In this document: positions 23,581 to 35,335 of the stretch, piece by piece | How the letters are laid out: every line of letters starts with the position of its first letter | Numbering within the stretch: position 1 is the first letter of the stretch | Assembly (NCBI RefSeq): GCF_001625195.1 | Contig: NC_054389.1 | Location: 8,738,520 to 8,802,519 of the forward strand | DNA from: Drechmeria coniospora | Taxonomy: Eukaryota > Ascomycota > Sordariomycetes > Hypocreales > Ophiocordycipitaceae | Length of the DNA stretch: 64,000 nucleotides | Reading direction: 5' to 3' | Notes under the pieces: generated by a model | Seen by the model: only the letters and a program-made list of their open reading frames with translations | The model's database searches: none | What the model was told of the DNA's origin: nothing | Made by a program: the position numbers and the translations under genes

Positions 23581-23908
23581 TGTACCATGCGCTGCGCTGC
23601 GCTGCTAGCAGCACGGTACGTACCGACCAGCCCAGGCGCGCGCGAGTACTTGCGAGTACCTGCCGTGCCCCCAGGGTGTAGGCGGATGTGGGCGGGCCTG
23701 CGCGCCGGGCTCGGTACTGGCTGGTACTTGGGCGGAGGGCGTGTACCGGTACTTTGTGTCCGGCACTCGTGCTTCGTCATCGGTTCTCGGCCCTCGCGTA
23801 AATGCGTTCGGAGGCGCGATGCATGCTCCTAGGCGCCGACCGAGCAACCAGCGTTCAACCTTGGTTCGTGCCGGTCAGCCAACGACGAGGCAAGAACGAA
23901 CGAGCCGG

Positions 23909-24020
23909 CCAACCGATCAACCAGCCGACCAATCAGCCGACCAATCAGCCGACCAATCAGCCGACCAACCAGCCGACCAACCAGCCGACCAACCAGCCGA
24001 CCAACCAGCCGACCGGCCGA
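23909..24020. repeat. Minisatellite with 12-nt unit
   Basis: About nine units of YCAGCCGACCAA are arranged head-to-tail. The unit length is a multiple of three, so frames on both strands stay open with tetrapeptide repeats (NQPT on plus, GRLV on minus). This is not good evidence for a gene. Confidence 0.93.
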
Positions 24021-25247
24021 CGGATGAACCAACCAATCTCGCCACCAACCTCTGCGGGCACGGAGCAGGACGCGGCAGCACTTGTAGGTACCTGCGGCGC
24101 AGGTCAGAGCGGTACCTTGTGCCTCGTGGCTCCCAGGTACCCTCTCTCCTGCTCGTACACCTACAGTAAAGTACATGGCGGGATCGTCGTGCTGTGGGAA
24201 TGGGCAACTGCCGCTGCCAACCTACCACTCTGCCCACTTCGTACCGACATGAACTTGTACATGTACACGCGTAGGGAGTACTAGGAATGACGAGCCCACC
24301 AACCGTTCGGGGGCCAGCTTGGTGCAATGGCCGTGACGGCACAGCACCCGGTCAGTACCAAAGCAACCAGAGAATGTGTGCAATGCGTGCCGGCACATGT
24401 GCGGCACCTCGGGACGATGGATGACGGTGGCGTGCTGGATTCACGTCAGGTTTGTTCTCTCGTTCCTGCGAGCGACGCCATTTCTGCCACGCAAAGCCTC
24501 GGCCATTTGTCATTGTCCGCATGCATGCGGTGGCCAAGCAGGCCCGTCGTCCTGTCCGGCACATCACACCTCCTCGCCATGACGCAAGATGGAAGGCTGT
24601 GCACTCGGCGTTCCGCATCGATGCTTGATCGTTCGGCGCTCGTTCTCGGGCGCAACATGGCCGTCCAACCTCCCGACGCTTCCCGGGCGGGAATCCGCCC
24701 AGGCGCCGTGGGGTTGCTGATGGGCGTGCCAGCATCACCAGGCATGCAGACTACCTCTTTGCTGGCCATGTTCTTCTTCTCTTGGCCTCGGGGGCTGCAT
24801 CCATCCACGCTCCCTCCCGCCTGGCGTCGAGAGAAGAGTCGTCGTTGCCGGCCCACGACGAGTCCCGGCCCCCTCCTTCCTCCCTCCGCTGACGGTCGCT
24901 TCCTTTGTGCCTGCCTACGTAACACGTACCCATTCGTATCAAGGAAGGAGGCGAGAGAGGCTTCGGTTAGATGCAACACGTGGCGGATCCGCATCGTCAA
25001 ACGAGGGGCTCGAGCGGGAGGAGGAACGACTGGCGCGCTGGCATATGGGCGAGAACCAAGAAGTCGGTGCTCGGTATCGAACACAGGCAGGCGCAAGGCG
25101 CAGCACGCCTGACAACCAAACATGCTGCCGCCGCCGTCGTAGGTACATGCACGCACCGCACGCTCGTGACGGATTGTCCCGTCCTCTGTCTTCCTCGACC
25201 CACGGCGTTCCGCCACTCTCCGTGCGACGCCGATACTGGGGATGCGT

Positions 25248-25320
25248 AGACGGCCGTGATGGACCTCGTGATGATGATGATGATATATGATATGATGATG
25301 ATATATGATGATGATGATGA
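25248..25320. repeat. ATG/ATA-rich trinucleotide microsatellite
   Basis: Interrupted GAT/ATG triplets with ATATATGAT interruptions lie in non-coding DNA. They produce Met/Asp or Ile/Ser runs in spurious frames. Confidence 0.85.
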
Positions 25321-25564
25321 TTGGACGGATGCCTGCTCGAAGCGTCTCGCCACCGCCCTCGCGCCGTGCGCGTACGGCGAGTTGGCCATGTGCGAGCAGG
25401 CGTGCGACGTGCGCAAGTTCACGCCCGCCGACGGAGTGCTCGCAGAGGTCGTAGGTGTCGTCGTAGAGACGAAAATGGTACTAGAGTTGGTGGTGGTAGG
25501 CGAGGCGTGGCAGCGGGTAGGTGTAGGTTGCACGGAGGCGTAGGGGTAGTTGTTTTGCGGGTGC

Positions 25565-25700
25565 ACCAGCAAGTGTAGGTGGAGGTGTAGGTGGAGGTGT
25601 AGGCGGAGGTGTAGGCGGAGGTGTACTTGGGCGGAGGTGTAGGTGGAGGCGTAGGTGGTGTACAGTAGGTGTAGGTGGTGTACAGTAGATGTAGGGGTAC
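25565..25700. repeat. Minisatellite with 12-nt GGTGTAGGTGGA-type unit
   Basis: Degenerate head-to-tail copies of GGTGTAGGYGGA pass into a GGTGTACAGTAGGTGTA variant. All cytosine-rich frames on the opposite strand read as Thr/Pro repeats and are not considered coding. Confidence 0.88.
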
Positions 25701-26188
25701 GTGTACTTTGGTGTAGGGGTACGGGTAGTTGGCAGTGCCGCGCGGAGCACTACGGAGCACTAGGTGTTGGTAACTTTGTACTGAAGACAGGTTAGTAGGT
25801 TGGGTTGGGACGCACGTTGGTACTAGGTAGATGATGTTGCTTGGGAATTACGCCTACTTTCCACTTTGGTGTGCATGCACTCCGCCGTCGCTACGAATCC
25901 GCACGCAAGCTCGGACGATGAGCAGCAGCAGCGAGCCACGGCAGGGTCCTGCGTCTCCTGCATGCAGGCTGGCGGTGGCGCGTGTGGGGATTGGCGGCGA
26001 GCGAAAGGAGCAGCCCAGGATGAATCGTCATCGCTCCGAGGGACAAAAGCAGAGCGCCAAAGGGGACGGACAGGCTCCACCACCCGGCCGGCCATGGCCC
26101 TCGCCGGACCAGGCACGAGCACGTGTGCAGCAGGCACCTTTCTGCCTGCGTGCCTGCCTAGGTGCCGCTGCTCGTCACGGCGACCGTG

Positions 26189-26219
26189 CTTGGCCCAGCT
26201 TGGCCCAGCTTGGCCCGGC
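26189..26219. repeat. Three 10-nt tandem copies
   Basis: The unit GCTTGGCCCA is repeated three times in non-coding GC-rich DNA. Confidence 0.85.
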
Positions 26220-27210
26220 CAGCCGTACGGAGCAAGTGCAGGTACACGGTACCCCGCCCGCCGCGCTCGCCGCGCCGCTCGCCTCGGGGGCGCCGGAAGC
26301 TTCGCACGGCCGGCGGCGGGCCCCACACGACGGCGGGCTGGCCACCAAGGCTGTCGCATCTGGAATGGAATGAAGGCGCGGAAAGGATGGAAAACCTTGG
26401 ACGCAGGCGGCTTCGAGAGCGCGGTACGGAACGGGACCAGCACGCTACCGTCGTTTGAGTTGGTGCCTTGCCGCCCGCGTCAAAGAAGCAAAACGGACGC
26501 TCTCGGCCGACGACGGGCCCCGAAGGTGGTCAAGGGGGGGCGGCGAAGGCGGAGAAGTCGAAAGGAAGAGGCGGACGAGGGAGGCGACCTCGCGGACGAG
26601 GCGGGCCACGGGCATCCATTCGCTCATCGCATCGTAGATGGCGTCTCGACCGACGCACATGGCTGTCCGACAGCCGACGATTGCAGCCAGCGCTGGTGCC
26701 GAGGGAAAACGCAAATGCTTACGGTTGGGGTTACTGTCGCCACCCCGACAGTACCTGCTCGCATGTACCGCAAGCACTCGCGCTACGTAGTAATATTCGG
26801 TGTTCACGCGCACGTACTGTGGGCACTTGGCAAGAGTGCATGACTAACTAACTAACTGCACTGGACGTGCGAGGAGTGCGGAGTATTTGCGGCATGCCTG
26901 GTGGCTTCGTCGTCATGCGGGCCAAGCACCTGTCACCTACAGGTACCTGCAAACCAAGCCGTGTCCTCGCACAGTTTGGTGTGCTCGCAAGCGCATGGCC
27001 GGCGCTCGACGACAACAAACCAAGGCAGCTGCGGTGCATGTGCTCCAAGTCCGTCCCATCTTTGGGCAGTGAAGCCGAGCGGGAGACGCGCTGCCATTCG
27101 AAGGAAACAAGAAGCGCGCCAAGCACGCCGCGCATCGCAGCGCAGCACGAACTCTTCTCCTGCTTCGCCTGTCTCACCCTGGCGGCTCGGGACGCGGCGG
27201 TCCCTACTAG

Positions 27211-27622
27211 TTACCTTGGGTACGTCTAGTATGAATAGTCTGTCCGTACCTTGAGCCGGCGCGCGACAGAGGGAGCCTAAGGGGAGAGGCCTCGAGGCCA
27301 GTGGCCGGCATCGACGGCGTGCCAACCTTAGTAGCAGTGCTAGCTCGCGTGCTGCGCCCTACAGCACTCGAGCACTGGACTGCAAAGTAGCGCAGCGCAC
27401 ATGCTGTACAGGACAGGGCGGTACCTATTACCTTAGTAGGTACCTTGTACGTATGAATAATCTGTCCGTAGGTACCTTGAGACGTCGCGCGACGGAGGGA
27501 GCCTAAGGGGAAGCCTGGAGGCCAGTGGCCGGCACCGACAGCGAGCCGATCTAGGTACTAGGTAGTGCTAGCTCGCGTGTTGTGCCCTACAGCACTCGAA
27601 CACTGGCCTGCATAGCGGCGTA
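27211..27622. repeat. Diverged direct duplication of about 180 bp
   Basis: Copy 1 (about 27211-27392) and copy 2 (about 27440-27622) share long blocks such as GAGGGAGCCTAAGGGGA, GGCCAGTGGCCGGCA, GTGCTAGCTCGCGTG and CCCTACAGCACTCGA in the same order, with small indels and mostly transition differences. No open frame spans either copy convincingly. Confidence 0.9.
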
Positions 27623-28159
27623 CAGTACGGTATATTATATGCATGTACATGCACACGCTGACCGTACTGTGCGGAAATCAGAGTGCAAGTACTAGGTATT
27701 AATTACATGTAGACTACGGCACCTGTACCTGTACGTACCTGGATGCTCTGCAACGACGAGCCAGTGATTATTACGGCACGCGCACGCACGAGAGCGTGCT
27801 CCTCCAGTACCATCAGGAGGCTTTCAAGGGTACAGTGTGCGCCGCTAGTGCTGGCGAACGGAGCGGCCAGCGAGCAGGCACAGCCGATACGGGTCAGGCG
27901 ATGGCGTGGTAACCGCTAGCATGCAGGTGCAGCATCGTCTCCGCCAGCGCTCCAGCGCAGCTCCGAGGCTGCGAGCGGCCCGCTGCTGCCTGAGGGCGGA
28001 GGTTCTGGTTTCTGCCTCTGCAGGGCCCTTTGTTGTCATCGTCGGCCGTGAATCGGGAAGAATAGCACACAAAGGCAAGCGTGCATGCAATGCGCATCGC
28101 ATGCATGCAAGTACGTGCAACGGCGTCTTGGACGGTCATCACCCCGTGCACCAATATCG

Positions 28160-28201
28160 GCACCGCACCGCACCGCACCGCACCGCACTGCACCGCACCG
28201 T
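28160..28201. repeat. CACCG pentanucleotide repeat
   Basis: About eight CACCG units, one with a T substitution, lie in non-coding DNA. Confidence 0.9.
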
Positions 28202-30120
28202 GCTGGCAGATGCAGGTAGGCAGCGCCGGGATGCGCACGAGCGCGGGGCGGTACGGAGATGACTACCTTGTTGACGAACTGGACCCGGAAGGCCGGAAGG
28301 GCGATAGAGAGGGAGAGGGAGAGGAGTGACGTGGCGCACGAGGCCGATGACGAATCCTCGCACATCCTACGACGGCGGGAAGCCCGTCGTTCACGTCGTC
28401 GACCGAGGCACTTTGGGCGGGCGGGTTTCCCACATCATGCGAGGAGCACGGCGATGCAGGGCCATTGCTTGCCTGCCTTTGGTGCCTGCCGAGTCGATGC
28501 GCGACCACGGGCAGCGTGCACCTAGACAGGTCGTGACACTGGGCAAGCACACTTGCGTGCTGCGCAGGAAACGCACGCACCGGCAGCCATAGGCAGGCCA
28601 GGCACTCGCCGTCGGTTCTGCGTGAACGAGCAAACTCCGGGCGCGTGCCTGCAGCACCTTGGATGCCCTGACCGGACCACATGGGTAGGACGAGGGCCCA
28701 GATATTTGCCGCACAGTTCCCGCGGCGCCAGAGTGCGCACTGTAAGATTCCTCGGCTTCCTAGCGCAGATGGTCGAAAGGAGGGGAAGGCTTCCAGGTGG
28801 TATGCAGGAAAAAGTCAAAGCAGGCATGGCAAACCATGAACCAGGAACGATAACGATGAGAACGAAAGAAGAGGCGTCGGAGCCATGGGCGACTGCTAGC
28901 CTCCACCTATGCCCCCCCCCCCTTCCCCCGCCAAAGGTTTGCGTTGCAGCGCACAGGCGCCCGCACACGTGCCAACAGGTAAGGAGTGAATACAGTGCAA
29001 GTGAGTGGGTGGGTTGGTGGAATTACAGCACGGTATTGCTCCGCACCCGCACGCAAGTGCTCGGTACGCGCAGCAACTGGTACCGTACCCGGCGCCGGAG
29101 CAGTCGACACATGGGTGCGTGCAACGCAAGATGCGCACTTCTGGCATATGCCCCTACCAGGCACCGCCACGGACATGCGGCACCCACGGCCGGCCAGCCA
29201 GCCAGCCATGCGGCCGACGCTCCCGCCTCGAGGTCGACGGCGCCGAGCCAACGTTTGCGTTGGCTGACGCTGCGTTGCCCCGGCCGCCGAGAGCCATGGC
29301 ACCCGCTGGCCGCATTCGCAGGAATGAGCGAGGCCGTCGACGCGCCACCATGGCTGGCTGGCCGTGCCCGCCGAGGAGGAGGCGACGGCCGACGGCTCGC
29401 AGGCCACGTCCCGGCGGCCACGGCGCAAGGGCCAAGGCCCAGGGCGCGGCCTCGGCGGACCACCTGCCGTCCGATTTCGTCTCCTGCCCGCGAGCACCCG
29501 TCGCCGTCGACGTCACCAACGCGCCGAAAAGGAAAAAGGAGGAAACGACAGACGCCGGCGGCTTCGACGAGCAGCCCCGATGCAGCCGCCGCCTCGTCGG
29601 CTCCCTCGTTCGCAACGGGAACTCTGTTGTGCTGCGCATGTGCACACGCACCCGGCGCCCGCCCTCGGTCTCGCAGGCGCAGGCGTGCCTGTGGCTGGGT
29701 GTAGGCGTATGGGGAGGGGGGGGGGGGGTCACCTACTGTAATACCTGGCGCGCACCGCAGCGAGCACGGCGTGCTTGGTACCTCTCCGCTTGCAGGTACC
29801 TGCCCACGCCCCCCCCCCCGCACGCTTGCTAGTTCCGGCTTCCTGAATCTAGAATGTCGAGAATCGCGTAGCATCGAGCGCCGGCCGACGAGGAATGGGC
29901 CGTGCCCACAATCGTACGTTTTGTCGTCCCCTTGTGTCGCCATGCGGCGCCGTCCTGGATTGGGCAAGGCCATGGCATGGATGCCATGTGGGCGAGCCGT
30001 CGCCGCGACGGCAGCGGCAGCGGCAGCGGCAGCAGCAGAAGGAGACGTGGAAGAGGAGGAAGAAGAAAGCAGGCGGCGAGGAGAGGTCGTGGCGCACCAC
30101 GCCGGCGGGCGGGCAGGCAG

Positions 30121-30206
30121 GCATCGTCCAGGCGGCGGGCAGGCATCGTCCAGGCGGCGGGCAGGCATCGTCCAGGCGGCGGGCAGGCATCGTCCAGGCG
30201 GCGGCC
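30121..30206. repeat. Minisatellite with 22-nt unit, four copies
   Basis: Four near-identical copies of a 22-nt unit begin GCATCGTCCAGGCGGCGGGC at 30121, 30143, 30165 and 30187. The fourth ends with a variant. Because 22 is not a multiple of three, the frame shifts at each copy. Confidence 0.95.
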
Positions 30207-32610
30207 AAGGCGAGCAGCGCCGGGCGAGGGAGTCGGCGCTCCGCATCGTCACCATCACCGACCGACGGCCACGACGACGCGTACGTACCGTCTGCTGGCT
30301 CTCGGAAGCAGCCCGAGCACCCGCGCGAATGCCACGGTACCTGCGCTCCGTACTTTTGTCCCGAGCACTCCCCACCTGGGCACGCGCCGCAGAGTCGAGC
30401 GGAACAGCGAGTGGTGCGGTGCAAGGGTCGCGGGACGGGATGATGGACGATGCACCAACCACCAGAGCCTGGCAGGCACCTGCTGCGGAGCCTTTCTCCA
30501 AGCATCGCACCTGGTCGGGGTGCTCTGCTGCGAGGCAAAGAGCACGATGTTGGTGGCACTCGACGCCGTCGCCCCTTGCCGCACATGGGTGTCAAGGTAC
30601 CTAGTACTGTAGGCTCGAGGCGACGACGAAAAGGTACGGAGCGCTGGTACTTGCACCTGCACCAGCATGCTCTGGTGGCGATGATTCCCACGGAGTACGC
30701 CTAGTAATTTCGAGAAGGGCGTCGACGCTGCTGGGGGCGTGCAGGGGATGACGCATCCACCGGATTGGGCTCATCGAGGGGTCAGCCACCCGCCAGGAGC
30801 ACTGGTACATCTAATTACTAGGTACCTACTGCACAGTACTGCACTGTAGGTGTATTGCCGAGTACTTTAGTACTTTGGTGCTAGACACCTTTCGATTTGG
30901 CCATGCGAGCTGCTCCAGGCTTGTGGGTGTCGGGCACGCACCTGGAAAGGCGGCACAAGTATTACTTAACACCCACAAGTACTTGCCATGACTGACAACT
31001 TACCGCGTACAAGTATTTACCACGCACAAAGTACTTATCTCGTACAAGTACTTAGCACGTACAGTTCTTATCACGCACAAGTACTTACTAATGGACCGGA
31101 GTGCGGAGTACATGCACGAGCCTCCCCAAGTACAGAGCGCATGTACAGTACATGTGCTGAACTTGTACCGACACTCCGTACCGAGCACTCCGTACTAGGT
31201 TCCTAGTACCGGCACCATGGCCAGCACCGCACGCCTGGGCCAAGTACGTACTACCTAGCCAAGGCAGGCCATGCAGCGGTGCCATCGATGCCCAAGGAAT
31301 ACCTCTACAGTACTGTACATGTACATACAGTACGTGCGCAGAGGCCAAGGCGGGCAGCACGCCGTCAGCGCTGCGGGCGTATTTTTGCAGTCGTAGCCGT
31401 GCACAAGCACTGCCTGAGAGCCGGTCCTGAGGGGGGTTTCGCTGGTCATGCGGAGGAGTGCTGGACGCTGCTGGCATGTTGCCGGTCTTGGTATTCGCAC
31501 CAGCGTACAGAGTACGTCTGTCAACTTGGAGTCCTCGAGCCCGACGAGGCGGGCCAAGCATGCCGCACGAACCGGTATTTTGGGCAACCATCCGTGACGC
31601 TCGCTCACCCCCGTCAACACATAGCTCGTCGATCCTTCCTTTGCTCGCCTTGTCTCACTTTGGAGAAGCTGACTGATCGGATCCAGGGGGACCCGAGCAG
31701 AGGGCGCGAGGGATGCGACGGCAAGCCGGGCGGATTGGAATTAGCACGAGCGTCCTGCTAATAATACACGTACTGCCTGCGCTCCGGGCTGTAATTGCCT
31801 GCAACGGTACTTGCCCGCGACCAAAGTACCTGCGCTCCGGACTCGAGGTTCTTGCTCCGTGCATGCAAGTGTTTACTGTACTGTAGTACGTTGTACTCCG
31901 CACAGGTACAACCACCTCTGTACAGTACTTAGAGTACATGCGCATGAGCATGCGCACCCTCGTCTGGCGACCAGCACCGTGCCGTACCTCGGGTCCTGTA
32001 CTTACGCCGCACATCTACAACCACCTACCTAGGTATCTTGGTACTTTTCGGCAGGCAGGGGAGCGGACCGGGCACAGGAGCGCAGGATAAGTACGTCCTT
32101 GCATTATGCACGTACTTACGTCGATACTTGTAGAACCACGTGCACCGAGTAATACTCGACACACGAGCGCGGGCACTGCGCAGCCATGGAGCGAAAGCAC
32201 GCCGTGCCGGTGCGTGGGAAATGGCTCGCTTTGCGCAATCCTCGGCGTCATGCCACTGGCTATCGGCTCGCACGGCCCCGTGCGTGTCAAGCTTTCGATT
32301 TTCTGCCTCCCGCTGCGTCTGTGCCCGTTGGAATGAGCTGTCACGCGATGGAACCCCATTCCCCGCCCCAATGCTCCCAGCCGGACGGTTCGTAGAGGGG
32401 GCCGAACCACGAACCAGGGATGCCAGGAAGGCTTCCAGGCTCGGCGTGCGACGTGCATGCATGCATCGCGCTAACGGTGCCAGCAGGACTGCACATGCAC
32501 TCGTCACAAACTAGCGCTGGCGTGTGCATGTACTTGCTTGCCCATCGGACTCGCACGCTATATGAATTAATACACCGTGTCCTACCTACTGCGAACTTGT
32601 GCCGTACTTG

Positions 32611-32766
32611 TACTCTGTACCGGCACTCCGTACTTACTGGTACTCTGTACCGGCACTCCGTACTTACTGGTACTCTGTACTGGCACTCCGTACTTACTGG
32701 TACTCTGTACTGGCACTCCGTACTTACTGGTACTCTGTACTGGCACTCCGTACTGGTACTCCGTAC
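32611..32766. repeat. Minisatellite with 30-nt unit, about five copies
   Basis: Head-to-tail copies starting TACTCTGTACCGGCACTCCG (30 nt in all) occur at 32611, 32641, 32671, 32701 and 32731. The first two differ from the rest at one C/T position. Each unit contains the CTCCGTAC word that is dispersed elsewhere in the window. Confidence 0.95.
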
Positions 32767-34252
32767 TGAGCTTGGTACGCTGCGTCCGCCCCTATGTTGC
32801 TCCGTGCTCCGTGCTCCGTACATGTACTGTAATTGGGCTGGTGCGCCGACGGCAGGAGTGCGTTGCGACATGGCCCGTTGCGTTCCTGCTACGGAGCACG
32901 CAGTAGTTGTACGGTACACTGCACCACACAACTACTCCCGCACATGCCTGCCAGTACAGTACACGTATGTGCCTGTGCAGAGTGCCGAGTGCCTAGTACG
33001 GAGCGAGAAATACTGGCACATTCATCGAATGCATGCACTCATGCGTTTCCCGTGGCGGGACCTCACACGCACCGTGCCAGGGTGGCGGTGCCGCGCCCAT
33101 GTTCAGGAGAGCACGGTGCCGGGCATGCGATTCGTTGTATGCCATCAATCTCCTCACCCATGGCGTTTGTCGAGCCAGGCAGACGCGGCGTCGGCACATG
33201 CTCATTCCGACCTACACCCACACCTGGTTCCGTGCGAGCAAGATGCCCATGTCTTGCCCGTACTGGTAGGTGTATGCGTGCTCGCTCGTGCGAAAAGGTA
33301 CGAAGCACCACTCCGCAATGCGTCGACGGCAGGATTCGACCGTCACCGACGTGCATGTGCAAGCACACCAACCCTACGTACACCTGCAAGTTCATTCGGT
33401 GCGCCCGCGGCGCAGGATGGAGACCCCTTGGCCTGCCACTTTCGGTGGCCGCCCAGCGATTCCGGATGCTGCGAGTCGCCGATGAGCACCTTGATTGAGC
33501 TGGGCCGGAGGCTGCGTGCCTGTCCCTGTCGTCGGCGAGTCGCCAGCGCGCTGCCGTGCGTACGGCGTTCTGGCTCGTTGTGTTTGGGTCGGATGACAGC
33601 GTCGTCCCTGTTTGCGGTATTTGGCCGCGATTCGCTGTACGTGTTTGGGGTACAAGTAATTACAGTACTCCGTACTCCGTACAAATACGAGCATCATCCC
33701 GTACTTGCTGTACGTTTCCCTGGCCTTTGCGCACCAGCTGCTCCTGGTAGCGCCGGGCGCCGAGTACCTAGTACCGTACGAGCAGCCTGCTGCTGGCTGG
33801 CACCGTCACGCACTGAACAGCCACGCAGTAATTAATACCCGCTACCGAGTGCTTGCAGGCGGGCTGCACCCAAGCACTCAAGTGTACAGGTACCATGATT
33901 AGTAATACTCATGCTCTTTTTGACTTGTGCTCGGCTTGGTAAGCGCACCATGCAGCAGGCACGGAGTATTACTCCGTGCCCGTACCTGCACCTGGCTAGT
34001 GTCGCAGCATCGCGCTGCATGCACTCCACGTTCTCGTCCGAGAAACCGTGCACATAAGTACGCCGTTCTCTGCTCCCCCCGAGGCATCGCGGCGACTCTC
34101 TCGCTCCGACGTCCGCCCCGTCAGAGGACGAGACACGGCAAACGTCGGTGGGGGCCGACGATGAACGCACAGGAGCTGCCACGCCGCGCGAAATGCCGGC
34201 CAAATATCAGGCGCCCAGCCCGCGCCGTCACCGTCTCCGTGGTCGCGGTGTG

Positions 34253-34273
34253 CCCCCCCCCCCCCCCCCCCCC
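34253..34273. repeat. Poly-C tract
   Basis: An uninterrupted run of about 20 cytosines lies in non-coding DNA, a potential i-motif/G-quadruplex site and a likely length polymorphism. Confidence 0.9.
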
Positions 34274-35093
34274 AGCACCACCTCGTTCGTGACCCGCCGT
34301 CGCGGGGCCCTGGTAGCTGGTAGCTGGTAACCGGTAGCTCGTGCCAGCCGGTCCCAGCTCTCGCGCGTGCCCTCGGCCCTCGTCCACTCACCGGTCGCCG
34401 TCAGCCGCTGGTATCGCCGATTGCGTTCCCCGACGGCTGCGGTCGCCGTGGCGCCGCCCACGCTCTTGGCCCCCATGCTAGCCGGCTCGAGTTCGATTGG
34501 GCGAGCGAGCCAAGCACGCAGGGTGCCGCTGCGTCGGACCCTCCACGTTGTCGTGCCGTGGCAGCCAGCTAATAGCCGCCGAGCTTCGTCCCCTCCCCGC
34601 CTGCCTCCCCTTCTCCTCCTCCTCCTCCCTCCTCCACCCTCGCGGCGAGTCCGGCTAGCTTGGCTTGGCCCAGGAACGCTCGACGAGTCCATTGCGAGAG
34701 GCAGGACGACGACGCGGGAGCCGGCTGGACCGTCGTCTGGATGGGTGTGAGCCTGCCATGGGCCTGGTGCCGTCCTCCCTACCGCCCTCGCCCGGCAGGC
34801 TGGTGGGAGGAGCGGTGCGCCGAACCACGAGGCCGGGAACGAGCACGACGACGGTATTGGCTCCTCCTCGCCGCTGCTGTGGGTGGGGGCGGGGTTGACC
34901 AGCTTGTGCGCTCGTGCCGTGCAGCACCGCAGCGCACACGCAAGAGCAGAGGCGGAAATCGAGCAAAGACTGCATCGCCGCTCTCGCACGCCGCGCCTGC
35001 CTGGTCCTCGCCGACGGAGCATCTGAGTTTCGTACTCGTACTCGTGCCTATGGATGCGTGGAACTGTCCATGCACTTGTGTGGTCCGATGGAC

Positions 35094-35335
35094 CGTGGGC
35101 GGTGGAGGGCAGTGGGCGGTGGAGGGCAGTGGGCGGTGGAGGGCAGTGGGCGGTGGAGGGTGGAGGGCAGTGAGCGGTGGAGGACAGTGGGCGGTAGAGG
35201 ACAGTGGACGGTGGAGGACAGTGAACGGTGGAGGACAGTGGACGGTGGAGGACAGTGGACGGTGGAGGACAGTGGATGGCGGAGAACAGTAGATGGTGGA
35301 GGACAGTGGACGGCGGAGGACAGTGGACGGTGGAG
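35094..35335. repeat. Minisatellite with 17-nt unit, about 14 copies
   Basis: About 14 copies of a 17-nt unit, consensus GGACAGTGGACGGTGGA with GGCAGTGGGCGGTGGAG variants, span 240 bp. The early copies carry GGGC and the later ones GGAC, so variants are ordered along the array. Every frame on both strands is nearly open, producing spurious Trp/Gly or Pro/Ser/Leu repeat proteins. Confidence 0.95.

Noticed and set aside
23109..23780. Tyr/Thr/Leu-repeat frames across the 18-nt array
   Set aside because: They are created by the 18-nt unit being a multiple of three; there is no sequence outside the array that looks like protein.
24327..25112. 261-codon plus-strand frame
   Set aside because: No domain, mixed composition and a comparable overlapping minus-strand frame (24446..25216); I could not favour either.
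29023..30510. 495-codon minus-strand frame and overlapping 383-codon plus-strand frame 28553..29704
   Set aside because: They overlap each other, run through repeats, and have Arg/Pro/Ala-rich content with no domain or splice logic.
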